A stretch of 64,000 bases of DNA from Halorubrum salinum (GTDB lineage: Archaea > Halobacteriota > Halobacteria > Halobacteriales > Haloferacaceae). The translations under genes and the position numbers were made by a program. How positions within the stretch are numbered: position 1 is the stretch's first letter; each line of letters begins with the position of its first letter. The DNA lies in assembly GCF_024494575.1 (NCBI RefSeq), contig NZ_JANHDO010000001.1, positions 930,001 to 994,000 on the forward strand. Reading direction: 5' to 3'. The notes beneath the pieces are model-generated. The model had not been told where the DNA came from. It made no database searches and was given only the letters and a program-made list of their open reading frames with translations. Below are positions 1-8,498 of the stretch, piece by piece.

Positions 1-13
1 CGGTGAGTCCGAA

Positions 14-829
14 TTAGTCCGCCCCGCTCTCGCCCTCGCCCTCGCCGGTCTCTTCGCGATCGGTCCCGGAACCGTGGCCGTCACCAGTGTCCTCGTCGCC
101 CGCGTCGTCGGCTCCCTCCTCGTCGCCCGTGTCGGAGGCGTCTTCCTCGCCGACCCGCCGCTTGATCGACTCCAGTTCGGACTCCACGTCGACCTCGGGG
201 CTCGTCGATACGTCTTCGGCCGCGTCGCGGCTGTCTGCGTCTTCACCCTCGGCGTCCGGGTCGGTCACGTCGATCTGGACCGCGCCGTCGGTGTCGCTCT
301 CGGCGTCGTCTCCGCGTCGGTTCCCGTCGCTCGGCGATGCCCTCTCCGCGTCGGCGGCGCGTCGAGTCTCGTCGATCCGCGATTCGATCTCCGCGGTGAG
401 GTCGCGCGCGTCGGCGACGATCGACTTCGAGGCCGCGTCCTCGGGGAGATCCACCTCCGAGAGCGCCGTCCGTAGCTCCGCGAGCGACCGCGAGAGCCCG
501 GCGGTCGCCCCGTCGCGTACAGTAGCGAGGCGGTCGCCGGCCGACGCCGCCCCCTCGGCGACGCTTCGCTCCGGATCGGCCAGCCGCAGGGTTCCCTGAA
601 GCAGTTCCAGAGAGGTGATAGTCGTCTCCAGCAGGGCGATGATCGTCGGGATGGTGTACTGTTCGGTGAACCGCACGAGTTCGGACAGCCGGGGGGGACG
701 CGGCGCTCCCGGTGGTCCGCGCCGGTCGCGCTCGGTTTCGCGGAGGTCTCGACGGAGGTCCGACAGGACGTCCTCAAGCTCGTCGAGCCGGTCTTCGAGG
801 TCGTCGTCTCGGCGGTCGCGGGCACTCAT
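14..829 (-). CDS. conserved haloarchaeal acidic protein, unknown function
   Basis: This is a 271-residue protein I do not recognise beyond a haloarchaea-type conserved hypothetical. Residues 1-35 are charged and heptad-like, which suggests a coiled coil. Residues 48-86 form a hydrophobic helical stretch (FTEQYTIPTIIALLE at about 54-68) that looks like the conserved core. From about residue 165 to the end it is a very acidic, low-complexity tail rich in D, E, G and S. I chose the internal ATG at 829 because the sequence above it is basic and unlike a halophile protein, and the divergent promoter region lies there. It may be a soluble or peripherally bound oligomeric protein. Confidence 0.75.
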   Translation of the reverse strand: MSARDRRDDDLEDRLDELEDVLSDLRRDLRETERDRRGPPGAPRPPRLSELVRFTEQYTIPTIIALLETTITSLELLQGTLRLADPERSVAEGAASAGDRLATVRDGATAGLSRSLAELRTALSEVDLPEDAASKSIVADARDLTAEIESRIDETRRAADAERASPSDGNRRGDDAESDTDGAVQIDVTDPDAEGEDADSRDAAEDVSTSPEVDVESELESIKRRVGEEDASDTGDEEGADDAGDEDTGDGHGSGTDREETGEGEGESGAD

Positions 830-973
830 ACCCGCTCGTAGGCGGCGAATGACCAAAAACCCCGGCTGGGCGCGGAGCGCGGTCGGACGCGTATATAACC
901 TTGCGCCGTGGCCGCGCTCTGTGCGCACGACCGCACGATCACTATACGAGCGAGGCCGCTACCGGCTGTCGTA

Positions 974-1330
974 ATGGCAAACGCAGCGATAGTCGTCTTG
1001 GCTGGTACGGAAGGTCACGAGAGTCTCGGCCGCGTCGTGAACGCGCTTCAGGCCGCGACGGAGTTCGCCGAGAACGACGAGGACGAACTCGAACTGATAT
1101 TCGACGGCGCGGGAACGACGTGGATCCCGGAACTGGAAGACGAGTCTCACGACTACCACGCCCTCTATCGGTCGCTCCGCGACGAGGTGTCCGTCTGTGA
1201 CTACTGTTCCGGCGCGTTCGGCGTCGAAGACGCCGTCGACGACGCCGGCGTGTCGACGCTCGACGACCACGACGGCCACCCGAGCATTCGAGACTTGGTC
1301 GACGAGGACTACGAGGTCATCACCTTCTGA
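974..1330 (+). CDS. DsrE/F-like small protein
   Basis: A 118-residue protein that opens with a hydrophobic beta strand and glycine turn (VVLAGTEGHESLGRVVNALQ), then helix and acidic segments, the order seen in DsrE/DsrF-like alpha/beta proteins. A short CDYC motif lies near residue 75 and could be redox active or bind metal. I chose the ATG at 974 because the earlier in-frame start would add a basic, non-conserved extension. It is divergent from the acidic protein to the left. DsrE family membership is a judgement from fold pattern and length, and the substrate is unknown. Confidence 0.75.
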   Translation: MANAAIVVLAGTEGHESLGRVVNALQAATEFAENDEDELELIFDGAGTTWIPELEDESHDYHALYRSLRDEVSVCDYCSGAFGVEDAVDDAGVSTLDDHDGHPSIRDLVDEDYEVITF

Positions 1331-1361
1331 GCGACCCGCCTGACGCTGACGGCCGCCGGGA

Positions 1362-2465
1362 TCAGTCGAAGCGACCCCGCCGGTACTGCACCGGCCACTC
1401 GACGTCCGCGCCGAGTTCGTGAGCCGCTTCGAGCGTCCAGTACGGGTGTCGGAGCAGCTCCCGACCGAGCGCGACGAGGTCGGCTCGGTCGTTTCGCACC
1501 AAGGCGTCGGCGTGGGTCGGCTCGGTTACCCCTCCGACCGCGGCCACTGGTACGTCCGTCTCCTCGCGGATCGCCTCTGCGTAGGGGACTTGGTAGCCCG
1601 GACCGGTGTTCGGCAACTGCTGGGCCGGGTGAATCCCGCCGCCGGAGACGTCGATGAGGTCCGCCCCCGCGTCGGCGAGCAGCGGTGCCAGTCGGACCGA
1701 GTCGTCGACGTCCCACGAGTCGCGCTCGTCGAGCCAGTCCGTCGCGGAGATCCGGACGAATACGGGCTTGTCGTCGGGCCAAACGTCGCGGACGGCAGAG
1801 ACGACCTCCCGGACCAGTCGGGCTCGGTTCTCGAAGCTCCCGCCGTACGCGTCGGCGCGGTCGTTGGTGACCGGCGAGAGGAACTGGTGGAGGAGATACC
1901 CGTGTGCGGCGTGGATCTCGGCGATCTCGAAGCCGGCGTCGAGCGACCGCGACGCGGCGTCGGCGAACGCGTCGACCACGTCGGGGATCTCGTCTGTCGA
2001 GAGACGTCGGGTCGCGGCCGGTCCGTTCGACTCGCTCCGGTCACCGTCCGGGTACGGGTCGTCGGTCGCGGAGACGGTCTCCCAGCCGTCCGCGTCGTCG
2101 GCCGGGATCGGCGTTCCTCCCTCCGAAGGCGGGCGGTGTGACGCTTTTCGGCCGGCGTGTGCCAACTGGATCCCCGGGGTCGCTCCCTGCGAGCGGACGA
2201 ACTCGACCGTCGGCGCGAGCGCTTCGGCGTGCTCGTCGGACCAGATCCCGAGACAGCCCGGCGTGATCCGGCCCCGCTCCTCGACGGCGGTCGCCTCGGT
2301 CATCACGACGCCCGCTCCGCCGACCGCGCGGCTCCCGAGGTGGACCCGGTGCCAGTCGTTCGCGAACCCGCCGTCCGCGGAGTATTGGCACATCGGAGAC
2401 ATCATCACGCGGTTCCGGAACTCGGTTTCGCGCAGCGAAAACGGCGTGAAAAGCGACTGCGTCAT
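1362..2465 (-). CDS. NADH:flavin oxidoreductase, old yellow enzyme family (YqjM type)
   Basis: A 367-residue FMN-dependent ene-reductase that would reduce activated C=C bonds of enals, enones or nitro compounds with NAD(P)H in the cytoplasm. Cys26 and Tyr28 lie in MSPMCQYSA at the positions used by YqjM-type enzymes. A HAAHGYLLHQF motif near residue 175 supplies the paired histidines and tyrosine that bind substrate. The C-terminal half has the beta-barrel FMN phosphate region (AVGGVTEP, VALGRELL). Length fits the family. The ATG at 2465 precedes the conserved LFTPF start. The true substrate is unknown. Confidence 0.93.
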   Translation of the reverse strand: MTQSLFTPFSLRETEFRNRVMMSPMCQYSADGGFANDWHRVHLGSRAVGGAGVVMTEATAVEERGRITPGCLGIWSDEHAEALAPTVEFVRSQGATPGIQLAHAGRKASHRPPSEGGTPIPADDADGWETVSATDDPYPDGDRSESNGPAATRRLSTDEIPDVVDAFADAASRSLDAGFEIAEIHAAHGYLLHQFLSPVTNDRADAYGGSFENRARLVREVVSAVRDVWPDDKPVFVRISATDWLDERDSWDVDDSVRLAPLLADAGADLIDVSGGGIHPAQQLPNTGPGYQVPYAEAIREETDVPVAAVGGVTEPTHADALVRNDRADLVALGRELLRHPYWTLEAAHELGADVEWPVQYRRGRFD

Positions 2466-2605
2466 GTCCGACCGAACGGTCAGCGTCGGGTAATATGCTC
2501 CGATCACACCGGCGGATGGCTGCTTTCGAAGGAAATAGAACCCGTGTCGGCACGCGCCGTCCCCGTCTTGAGACGTCGCTTCCTCCCTCTTTAGGCCGAC
2601 CGAAA

Positions 2606-2613
2606 CCTATATC
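2606..2613 (+). promoter_or_regulatory. TATA-like box for the small gene at 2639
   Basis: The motif CCTATATC is centred 29 bases before the ATG, preceded by purines resembling a BRE. The spacing implies a leaderless transcript. Confidence 0.6.
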
Positions 2614-2638
2614 TCCGGGGGTCGCTGACAGACTGCCA

Positions 2639-2800
2639 ATGAGTACCGGAGATCGGATCGGGCGCAGCGGCGACGGGCCGGCTGACGAGCGACCGGCCGT
2701 CGCGGCGAGCCGCTCGTCTCCCGACAGGACCGTCTTCACAGAGCAGGGAAACACCGACGCGTGGATCGCGACCGACCTGACGGTCGAACTCGAACGCTGA
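2639..2800 (+). CDS. short haloarchaeal protein with conserved AWI C-terminus
   Basis: A 53-residue acidic protein. The N-terminal half is low complexity and the C-terminal half (TEQGNTDAWIATDLTVELE) resembles a small conserved halophile family, possibly DUF7331; the family number is from memory. A TATA-like box sits 29 bases before the ATG. No membrane segment or metal motif is seen. Its function is unknown. Confidence 0.65.
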   Translation: MSTGDRIGRSGDGPADERPAVAASRSSPDRTVFTEQGNTDAWIATDLTVELER

Positions 2801-2825
2801 CGGAACGCGGCGATGAGAACTGACA

Positions 2826-3160
2826 TCCGGCCGGCTTCGCTCGCCGCTGCGCCTTTCTGAGTTCGAGCTCTCGGTGATCGCTCTCACCGCGTTCGAGAAA
2901 TGAACCGGCCGAGATTCCCGTGACCGAAGCGAACGGGAGTACGGGCGGTGCGCGACCGTAGGGAGTGCACCGGCCGAGATTTGAACTAGGGAAAGACGGT
3001 CGGCTCGCTTCGCTCGCCGCTACGCCTTTCTGAGTTCAAACTCTCGGTGATTTCTCTCACCACGTTCGAGAAATGAACCGGCCGAGATTCCCGTGACCGA
3101 AGCGAACGGGAGTACGGGCGGTGCGCGACCGTAGGGAGTGCACCGGCCGAGATTTGAACT
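2826..3160. repeat. 173-base tandem direct duplication next to tRNA-Gly
   Basis: Two copies lie at 2826-2987 and 2999-3160 with a constant offset of 173 bases. The last 97 bases are identical (2891-2987 and 3064-3160) and the left parts differ at scattered positions. Both copies end inside the 3' part of the tRNA-Gly gene, so the left copy carries an extra 22-base tRNA end. Within each copy the core ACCGGCCGAGATT occurs twice, 66 bases apart, so there is a smaller internal repeat too. No protein gene is apparent here. Confidence 0.9.
2966..2987 (-). other. truncated copy of the tRNA-Gly 3' end
   Basis: These 22 bases match the final 22 bases of the tRNA-Gly gene at 3139-3160 (T-arm part and acceptor 3' side) and then stop matching. 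The fragment sits at the edge of the 173-base duplication. It cannot form a tRNA. It looks like the second end of an attachment site or the scar of a tandem duplication. Confidence 0.8.
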
Positions 3161-3209
3161 CGGGTTGCAACCATGGCAAGGTTGCGTGATACCACTACAC
3201 TACCGGTGC
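3139..3209 (-). tRNA. tRNA-Gly (anticodon GCC)
   Basis: The reverse complement folds as a 71-base tRNA. The acceptor GCACCGG pairs with CCGGTGC, the anticodon loop holds GCC, and the T-arm contains GTTCAAATC. The discriminator base is A and no CCA is encoded. A TATA-like TTTAAGTAA lies about 35 bases upstream on the minus strand. No intron is seen. Confidence 0.95.
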
Positions 3210-3317
3210 GTGCTTCGCATCTACCGATTGGCCGGTGTGTTACTTAAACCTGTCACATTCGACCGACGGCACGCAGTCACCGGCCACAGAGTGACGTCTC
3301 GTCGCCCGGTTCGGCGG

Positions 3318-4013
3318 TCAGTCTCCGCGGCTCGCGGCGATCTCCTCGCGGTGCGTGGCGACGAGGTCGGCGAAGGCCGCCGCCTCCGCGCGCTCCTGCG
3401 TTCCGTCTTCCCGGCGGTCGCGCATGCGGCGCTTGATCGTTCGCAGCGCGTCCGGCTTGCCGGAGGCGATCTCGGTGGCGACCGCGCGAGGGTCGTCGAC
3501 GACGCGGGAGACGAGCCCGGCCTGACGCGCCTCCTCGGCGTCGAGGACGCGTCCGGACAGGGCGAACTCCAGCGCGTCACCCTCACGCATCACTCGGGGG
3601 AGCCGGACGGTCCCGCCCCACGCACCGAACAGCCCGAACGAGACTCCCGGTTCGCCGAAGGTCGCGTCCGGGGTCGCGACGCGGACGTCCGACGCCAGTG
3701 CCATCTCGACCCCGCCGCCCCGAGCGGCTCCGTCGATACCGCAGACGACGACGGTGTCGGCGTCTGCGAGCGCCGACGCCGTCCGCTGGCCGCGACGCGC
3801 GAACTCGCTCGGGTCGTCCAGCGCGGCGACGGCGTCGAGATCGGCCCCGGCACAGAAGGCGCTGCCCGCTCCCCGGAGGTACGTCACCGGCGTCTCGGCG
3901 TCGGCGACGGCGACTCGGAGTTCGTCGAGATCGTCCGGCCGTAACGCGTTTCGGCTGTCGGGACGGTCGAGCGTTACGGTGCGGATGTCGTCGTCGTCTC
4001 GGACGCGGATCAT
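3318..4013 (-). CDS. enoyl-CoA hydratase/isomerase family protein
   Basis: A 231-residue crotonase-fold protein, a little shorter than the usual 255-260. GAGSAFCAGADLD gives one oxyanion-hole strand, and GAARGGGVEMALASDVRVA gives the second with the GGG-x-E position used for catalysis in hydratases. FGEPGVSFGLFGAWGG follows in the place of the second acidic residue. It would act on acyl-CoA esters, probably in fatty or aromatic acid degradation. I chose the ATG at 4013, before the IRVRDDDDIRTVTLDRP strand. Other crotonase activities cannot be excluded. Confidence 0.88.
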   Translation of the reverse strand: MIRVRDDDDIRTVTLDRPDSRNALRPDDLDELRVAVADAETPVTYLRGAGSAFCAGADLDAVAALDDPSEFARRGQRTASALADADTVVVCGIDGAARGGGVEMALASDVRVATPDATFGEPGVSFGLFGAWGGTVRLPRVMREGDALEFALSGRVLDAEEARQAGLVSRVVDDPRAVATEIASGKPDALRTIKRRMRDRREDGTQERAEAAAFADLVATHREEIAASRGD

Positions 4014-4072
4014 GACCTCTCGTCTCGTTCGTTTCCAAAGGTCTTTGCCCCTCGCTCGACTACCGTACGGTG

Positions 4073-4738
4073 ATGGACGATGCCTCGCGAGCGCGTGACG
4101 CAGCCCGCGAAGCGCTCGCGGACGTCGAGCCTGACCAGCTTCGCGAGGCCCTCGAAGACCGGATCCTCGACGCCGCCGTGACACCCGGAGTGCTGGCGCT
4201 TATCACCGCTCGTGCGATCGATCCCGACGTCGTCCTCGACGACGTCCTCGACCGCGCCGCCGGCGTCCAGCTCATCTACGAGGGACTCCGTCTCACTCGC
4301 GCGGTAGCGCACGAGGAGCCGTGGGTGACCGAACCGACACGGTCGTCGGACATCGACGCAGACATGGACGTTCTCACCGCCGACGTGCTCGTCTCGCGAG
4401 GGTTCTCGCTTCTGGCCTGCACCGACGCGGCGGGCGCGGCCGTGGAAGTCGTGCGCGCGTTCGGCCGCGACCAGACGCTCAGAGACCGCGAGGGGACGGA
4501 CCCGGCGGCCGCGACCGCGCTCGATCGGAATCTGGAGGTCGACGCCCTCGAACTCGCCGTCGTCGCCGGCACTACCGCCGTCGGCGGCGAGACGCCCGAA
4601 GAGCTGCTGGCGTACGCTCGGGAGCTGGCAGCCGACTACGACGGCGAGTTTCCCCCGCCGGGACGCGCGCTCCCCGAGGCGACCGCGGACCGAATCGCCG
4701 ACATCTCCGACCGTACGGTGAGCGCGACGGACCGGTGA
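4073..4738 (+). CDS. conserved haloarchaeal alpha-helical protein
   Basis: A 221-residue protein of unknown function, predicted mostly helical. Its middle (DADMDVLTADVLVSRGF, LLACT) recalls helices of polyprenyl-synthase-like folds, but no DDxxD motif is present, so I do not call it an enzyme. It may belong to the haloarchaeal DUF7114 group (number from memory). It is divergent from the enoyl-CoA hydratase with only 59 bases between starts. The ATG at 4073 follows a possible in-frame GTG at 4070. Confidence 0.7.
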   Translation: MDDASRARDAAREALADVEPDQLREALEDRILDAAVTPGVLALITARAIDPDVVLDDVLDRAAGVQLIYEGLRLTRAVAHEEPWVTEPTRSSDIDADMDVLTADVLVSRGFSLLACTDAAGAAVEVVRAFGRDQTLRDREGTDPAAATALDRNLEVDALELAVVAGTTAVGGETPEELLAYARELAADYDGEFPPPGRALPEATADRIADISDRTVSATDR

Positions 4739-4809
4739 GTCCGTGACGTATCCCCGTCGGTCTACGTCCGGGTTCAGATCCGGGGACGCGTCGCCGACGG
4801 ATCGAAACC

Positions 4810-4818
4810 CCTAAAGTC
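4810..4818 (+). promoter_or_regulatory. TATA-like box of tRNA-Thr
   Basis: The motif CCTAAAGTC is centred 30 bases before the first base of tRNA-Thr, the usual spacing for archaeal stable RNA promoters. Confidence 0.55.
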
Positions 4819-4843
4819 GAATCGAAGCAACGACTGATTGCGC

Positions 4844-4915
4844 GCCTGGGTAGCTTAGCGGTAAAGCGCGTCCTTGGTAAGGACGAGAGCCCGGGTTCAA
4901 ATCCCGGCCTAGGCT
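4844..4915 (+). tRNA. tRNA-Thr (anticodon GGT)
   Basis: A 72-base cloverleaf. The acceptor GCCTGGG pairs with CCTAGGC (one G-T pair), the anticodon stem CGTCC/GGACG encloses loop TTGGTAA, and the T-arm has GTTCAAATC. The discriminator is T, as usual for archaeal tRNA-Thr. CCA is not encoded. A TCTTTC run follows and may aid termination. Confidence 0.95.
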
Positions 4916-5038
4916 CTTTCTGCCGTACACTCCTCGTACATACACTTTTCCGGCTGCGCTCGTCTGAACGAAATCCGTTCAAGATTCGCTCGCTACCAGA
5001 ACCTATTCGGTCCTGTGGGTCCTCCGCAGAGCTAACTC

Positions 5039-6259
5039 GTGACACGCGACGCCGGCCCGACGCCGCCCTCCGAACGGATCGTCAGCCTCGACGCGCTCAG
5101 AGGGTTCGCCCTGCTCGGGATCTTCCTCATCAACGTCTGGGTGTTCGCGATGCCGGAGTCGACGCTTCTCAACCCGAACATCTACGCCGATTCGGCCGTC
5201 TACGGCGAGTTCTCCGGCGCGAACTACTGGGCGTGGTTCGCCGGCCACGTGTTCGCCCAGTCGAAGTTCATCACGCTCTTCTCGGCGCTCTTCGGCGCGG
5301 GCGTCCTGCTTTTCATCGAGAGCAAAGCCGAAAAGGGCCAAGACGCGGTGCGGCTCCACTACCGTCGGACGGCGATCCTCATCGCGATCGGACTCGCGCA
5401 CGCGTACCTCCTCTGGTACGGCGACATCCTCGTCGCGTACGGCCTCACCGGGCTGTTCGTGGTCACGCTGCGCGACTGGGACGCGAAACAGCTCGCCGGG
5501 CTTGCCGCGGTGTTTCTCGCCTTTGTCCCCGCGCTAGAGCTGTTCGCCGCCGTCACCGTGGGCGGCGAGGCGATCGCCGGCCAGTGGACGCCGCCCGAGG
5601 CTGCGCTCCGTCAGGAGGTGGCCACGTACCGGAGCGGCTGGATCGAACAGATGAGCCACCGCGTCTCCTCCTCGTTCCAGCGACAGACCACCGGCTTCAT
5701 CGGGTCGAGCTTCTGGCGGATCGGAGGCGTCATGCTGCTCGGCATGGCGCTGTACCGGAACGGCGTGTTGACCGGCGAGCGCTCCGATCGGCTCTACCGG
5801 CTGCTCGTCGCCGGCGGCGGCGTCGGCGTCGCGCTCGTCATCGCCGGCGTCGCCTACATCGAGGCCAACGGGTGGAGCGCCGGAGCGGCGCTGTACTGGC
5901 GACAGTTCAACTACGTCGGGAGCCTCCTCCTCGCCGGCGGCTACCTCGGCGCCGTCACGCTCTACACCCGACGACGACCAGACGGTCCGGTGACGAACGC
6001 GCTCGCCGCGGTCGGTCGGACCGCGTTCACGAACTACCTGCTCCAGACCGTGATCGCGACCACCGTCTTCTACGGACACGGTCTCGGGCTGTTCGGGTCC
6101 GTGAACCGCGTCGAGCAGTACGCGCTGGTCCTCGTCGTGTGGGCGGTCCAGATCGCGCTCTCGGTGCTCTGGCTGCGCCGCTACCGCTTCGGCCCCGTCG
6201 AGTGGGTCTGGCGGACGCTCACCTACGGCGAGACGCAGCCGATGCGGAAGTCGGGGTAG
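5039..6259 (+). CDS. DUF418 (YeiB-like) multi-pass membrane protein
   Basis: A 406-residue membrane protein with about nine hydrophobic segments. The N-terminal SLDALRGFALLGIFLINVW is the diagnostic start of YeiB/DUF418 proteins, and the C-terminal region around GRTAFTNYLLQTVIATTVFY is the DUF418 core. The family is related to membrane acyltransferase-3-like proteins; no substrate is known. Length matches the family. The start is a GTG at 5039, and a TATA-like ACCTATTC lies about 34 bases upstream. It follows tRNA-Thr and converges on the gate-domain gene. Confidence 0.9.
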   Translation: MTRDAGPTPPSERIVSLDALRGFALLGIFLINVWVFAMPESTLLNPNIYADSAVYGEFSGANYWAWFAGHVFAQSKFITLFSALFGAGVLLFIESKAEKGQDAVRLHYRRTAILIAIGLAHAYLLWYGDILVAYGLTGLFVVTLRDWDAKQLAGLAAVFLAFVPALELFAAVTVGGEAIAGQWTPPEAALRQEVATYRSGWIEQMSHRVSSSFQRQTTGFIGSSFWRIGGVMLLGMALYRNGVLTGERSDRLYRLLVAGGGVGVALVIAGVAYIEANGWSAGAALYWRQFNYVGSLLLAGGYLGAVTLYTRRRPDGPVTNALAAVGRTAFTNYLLQTVIATTVFYGHGLGLFGSVNRVEQYALVLVVWAVQIALSVLWLRRYRFGPVEWVWRTLTYGETQPMRKSG

Positions 6260-6299
6260 GTCCTCGACGGCGAGGGCGTGCGTACCGCGGCGACCGCGG

Positions 6300-7295
6300 T
6301 CACCACACCGGCGCGAGAAGCAGTGCGACGGTGAGCGAAATGAAGAGCAGTTTCAACGCGGTGTTGACGGCGATCACTTTCGTGCCGAACTCGGCACCCC
6401 AGATCCCGTACTGGAAGGGGATCGACCGCCGGAACGTCGAGACGGCAAAGGAGAGGATTCCGCCGATGAGAAGCGTCGCCACGGCGGTTCGAGTCGTGAA
6501 CGTCCCCGGCTCCGTCCCGGCGATGGTCACGGCACCGGCGGTCGTATCGAGCGTGTAGACGGCGATGACGGGAACGGCCTCGCCGGGGAGTCCGAGCACC
6601 CCGGTGATCGGCTCGGCGACGCTCGTCAGCGAGTCGACGTCGTAGTTGGTGACCAATCCGATCACGACGACGTACACGACCGCGAGCCGCGGGACGATCC
6701 GCCGGAGGGTCGACCACGACTTCTCCGCGGCGTCGCGGACGCGCTCGCGGGGCCCGCGGTCGTCGTCTTCGGGTCCGCCGGCGTCGACGTCCGCGAGGGC
6801 GGCGCGGTCCACGTTGCGCTCGGAGAGGAACAGCCCGCCCAACGCCACGCCCGTGATCGTGATCGCGAGGGCGATCCCGGCGCGCGCGGAGACGTACACC
6901 ACGCCCACCTCGGTGCCGAGGATCGGGATCATCACGGGGACGTAGTAGGTGAACACGTGCTGGACGAACCCGAAGAACGTGTTGATGACCACGGCGACGA
7001 GCGTCGCCCGGTCGTCGAGCAGCCCCGACTCCCGGTACTCGGCGAGCGTCGCGTAGCCGGCCGTCGTCGACGCCGCGGTCGTCAGTATCGCCGTGCCGAC
7101 CTCGTTCGGGAGGTTAGCGGGCCGGGTGAGCCACCCCGCGAGCCCGGCGACGTAGCGGACGAGTCCGAACGCGACCGCGACGTTCGCGGCGAAGACGCCG
7201 GCCGCGATGAACGCCGAGATCCGCGCCAGCCGCGGGGCGACCTCGGCGAGGAGCGAGAGGAGTTCGGCGACGACCGGTTGCACGGGTGTGTCCAC
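6300..7295 (-). CDS. nucleoside-recognition (Gate) domain membrane protein
   Basis: A 331-residue protein with about eight hydrophobic segments. The NEVGTAILTTAASTTAGY and QYGIWGAEFGTKVI stretches resemble the Gate domain found in concentrative nucleoside transporters and SpmA/SpmB-like proteins. It would sit in the cytoplasmic membrane; whether it moves a nucleoside is not shown. I chose a GTG at 7295 (DTPVQPVVAELL) because the longer form runs into the divergent gene at 7448 and adds a low-quality alanine/arginine extension. It stands alone, without a SpmB-type partner. Confidence 0.8.
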   Translation of the reverse strand: MDTPVQPVVAELLSLLAEVAPRLARISAFIAAGVFAANVAVAFGLVRYVAGLAGWLTRPANLPNEVGTAILTTAASTTAGYATLAEYRESGLLDDRATLVAVVINTFFGFVQHVFTYYVPVMIPILGTEVGVVYVSARAGIALAITITGVALGGLFLSERNVDRAALADVDAGGPEDDDRGPRERVRDAAEKSWSTLRRIVPRLAVVYVVVIGLVTNYDVDSLTSVAEPITGVLGLPGEAVPVIAVYTLDTTAGAVTIAGTEPGTFTTRTAVATLLIGGILSFAVSTFRRSIPFQYGIWGAEFGTKVIAVNTALKLLFISLTVALLLAPVW

Positions 7296-7415
7296 GCGAC
7301 CGGCGGTCAAATGGCCATCGGAACGGTCGGTCGCCGCGACTCCCGCGCGGGCGGCGTCGGCCGTCCGGCTCGCCGCGAACCGGGGCTCGCACGCCGGAGA
7401 CGCCGCCCGCGCGGG

Positions 7416-7424
7416 GCTTATGAG
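7416..7424 (+). promoter_or_regulatory. TATA-like box for the beta-propeller gene
   Basis: GCTTATGAG is centred about 28 bases before the ATG at 7448, which suggests a leaderless transcript. Confidence 0.5.
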
Positions 7425-7447
7425 TCCCCCCGCCGAATCGGCTCCCA

Positions 7448-8428
7448 ATGGCACCCGCGGAAGACGACATCTCGATCGAAGAAAAGCGCGTGTACGCCGG
7501 GAACGCCGGGCGAACCGACGCGTATGTCGCTACGGAGACCGGGATCGTGAGAGTCGCGTTCTCGGCCGACAAGGTCGGCGCGTTCGACATGGTGACGCGC
7601 GATCCCGCTCGCGACGCCGCCGTCCTCCCTCGCGAGGCCGCGCCCTCCCTCCTCGGTGTCGCGTCTCCCGACGGGCTCCGCGTCTCCCCCGTCGGCGACG
7701 AGATCGACCCCGTCGGTGTCACCGACGAGCCAGCGGTCGCGATCGGCGTCGACGGAGGAACGATCGGCGACGGCGCGAGCGCCGGTGGCGACGCGTTCTA
7801 CGTCGCCACAGCGGACGGGAGTGTCGACCGCGTCGCGGTCGAGACAACGGCGGATACGGACGCGGCGGACGACGGGTCACTCCCCGCGTTCACTGTAACG
7901 TCGACGCGGATCGGCGAGGTCGCCGAGCCGCGTGCGGTCGACGGTCCGCTCGTCGCGGCCGCGGACGGGGTCCATCGCATCACGGCCGACTCCGCCGCCG
8001 ACTCTGGGTGGTCGCTCGCGTCGGTCGGGCTCGACGACGCGCACGACGTGGCGGGCGCGGGGATGCCGCTCGCAGCGACCGCGACCGGCCTCTACTGGCT
8101 CGGCAACGGCTGGATGACGGCGCGGGCCGGCGACGCGTCGGCCGTCGCGGCCGACGGCGACGGCCACGCGACGGCGGTCGTCGACGGCGACCTGCTCGTC
8201 CGAGACGACCGAAACAACTCCGACACCGGCGACGGCTGGGGCCCCGACGCGTGGCGCGAGTCGGAGCTTCCGGTCGACGAGGTGGCGGTCGCGCTCGGGT
8301 ACGGTCCGGGCGTCGCAGTGGCGGTCACGGCGGCCGGCACGCTCTGTGTCGACGCGGGCGACGGCTGGCGACATCAGGTCATCGGAGTCCGCGACGTGAC
8401 GGGCGTCGCGCTCGCGGAGCGGCAGTGA
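7448..8428 (+). CDS. haloarchaeal beta-propeller protein (HVO_0234-like)
   Basis: A 326-residue soluble protein with an opening block (DDISIEEKRVYAGNAGRTDA) that I recognise from the HVO_0234 family. The rest is a run of short acidic beta-rich blades (for example VYVATETGIVRVAF, AFYVATADGSVDRVAV, PLAATATGLYWLG), consistent with a WD40/YVTN-type propeller of about six blades. There is no signal peptide. The function is unknown; such proteins often act as scaffolds. It is divergent from the gate-domain membrane protein. Confidence 0.85.
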   Translation: MAPAEDDISIEEKRVYAGNAGRTDAYVATETGIVRVAFSADKVGAFDMVTRDPARDAAVLPREAAPSLLGVASPDGLRVSPVGDEIDPVGVTDEPAVAIGVDGGTIGDGASAGGDAFYVATADGSVDRVAVETTADTDAADDGSLPAFTVTSTRIGEVAEPRAVDGPLVAAADGVHRITADSAADSGWSLASVGLDDAHDVAGAGMPLAATATGLYWLGNGWMTARAGDASAVAADGDGHATAVVDGDLLVRDDRNNSDTGDGWGPDAWRESELPVDEVAVALGYGPGVAVAVTAAGTLCVDAGDGWRHQVIGVRDVTGVALAERQ

Positions 8429-8498
8429 CCGAGTCGCGCTCGCGGGCGGGGTTCCCGATGCGACACGCGCGTGTCGTGGCAGCGAACCGATCGACCGA

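Noticed and set aside
2591-3195. Two short minus-strand frames with a similar ITES-NSERRSGERS sequence
   Set aside because: They are encoded by the 173-base DNA duplication beside tRNA-Gly and cross the tRNA gene; similarity comes from the repeat, not from a protein family.
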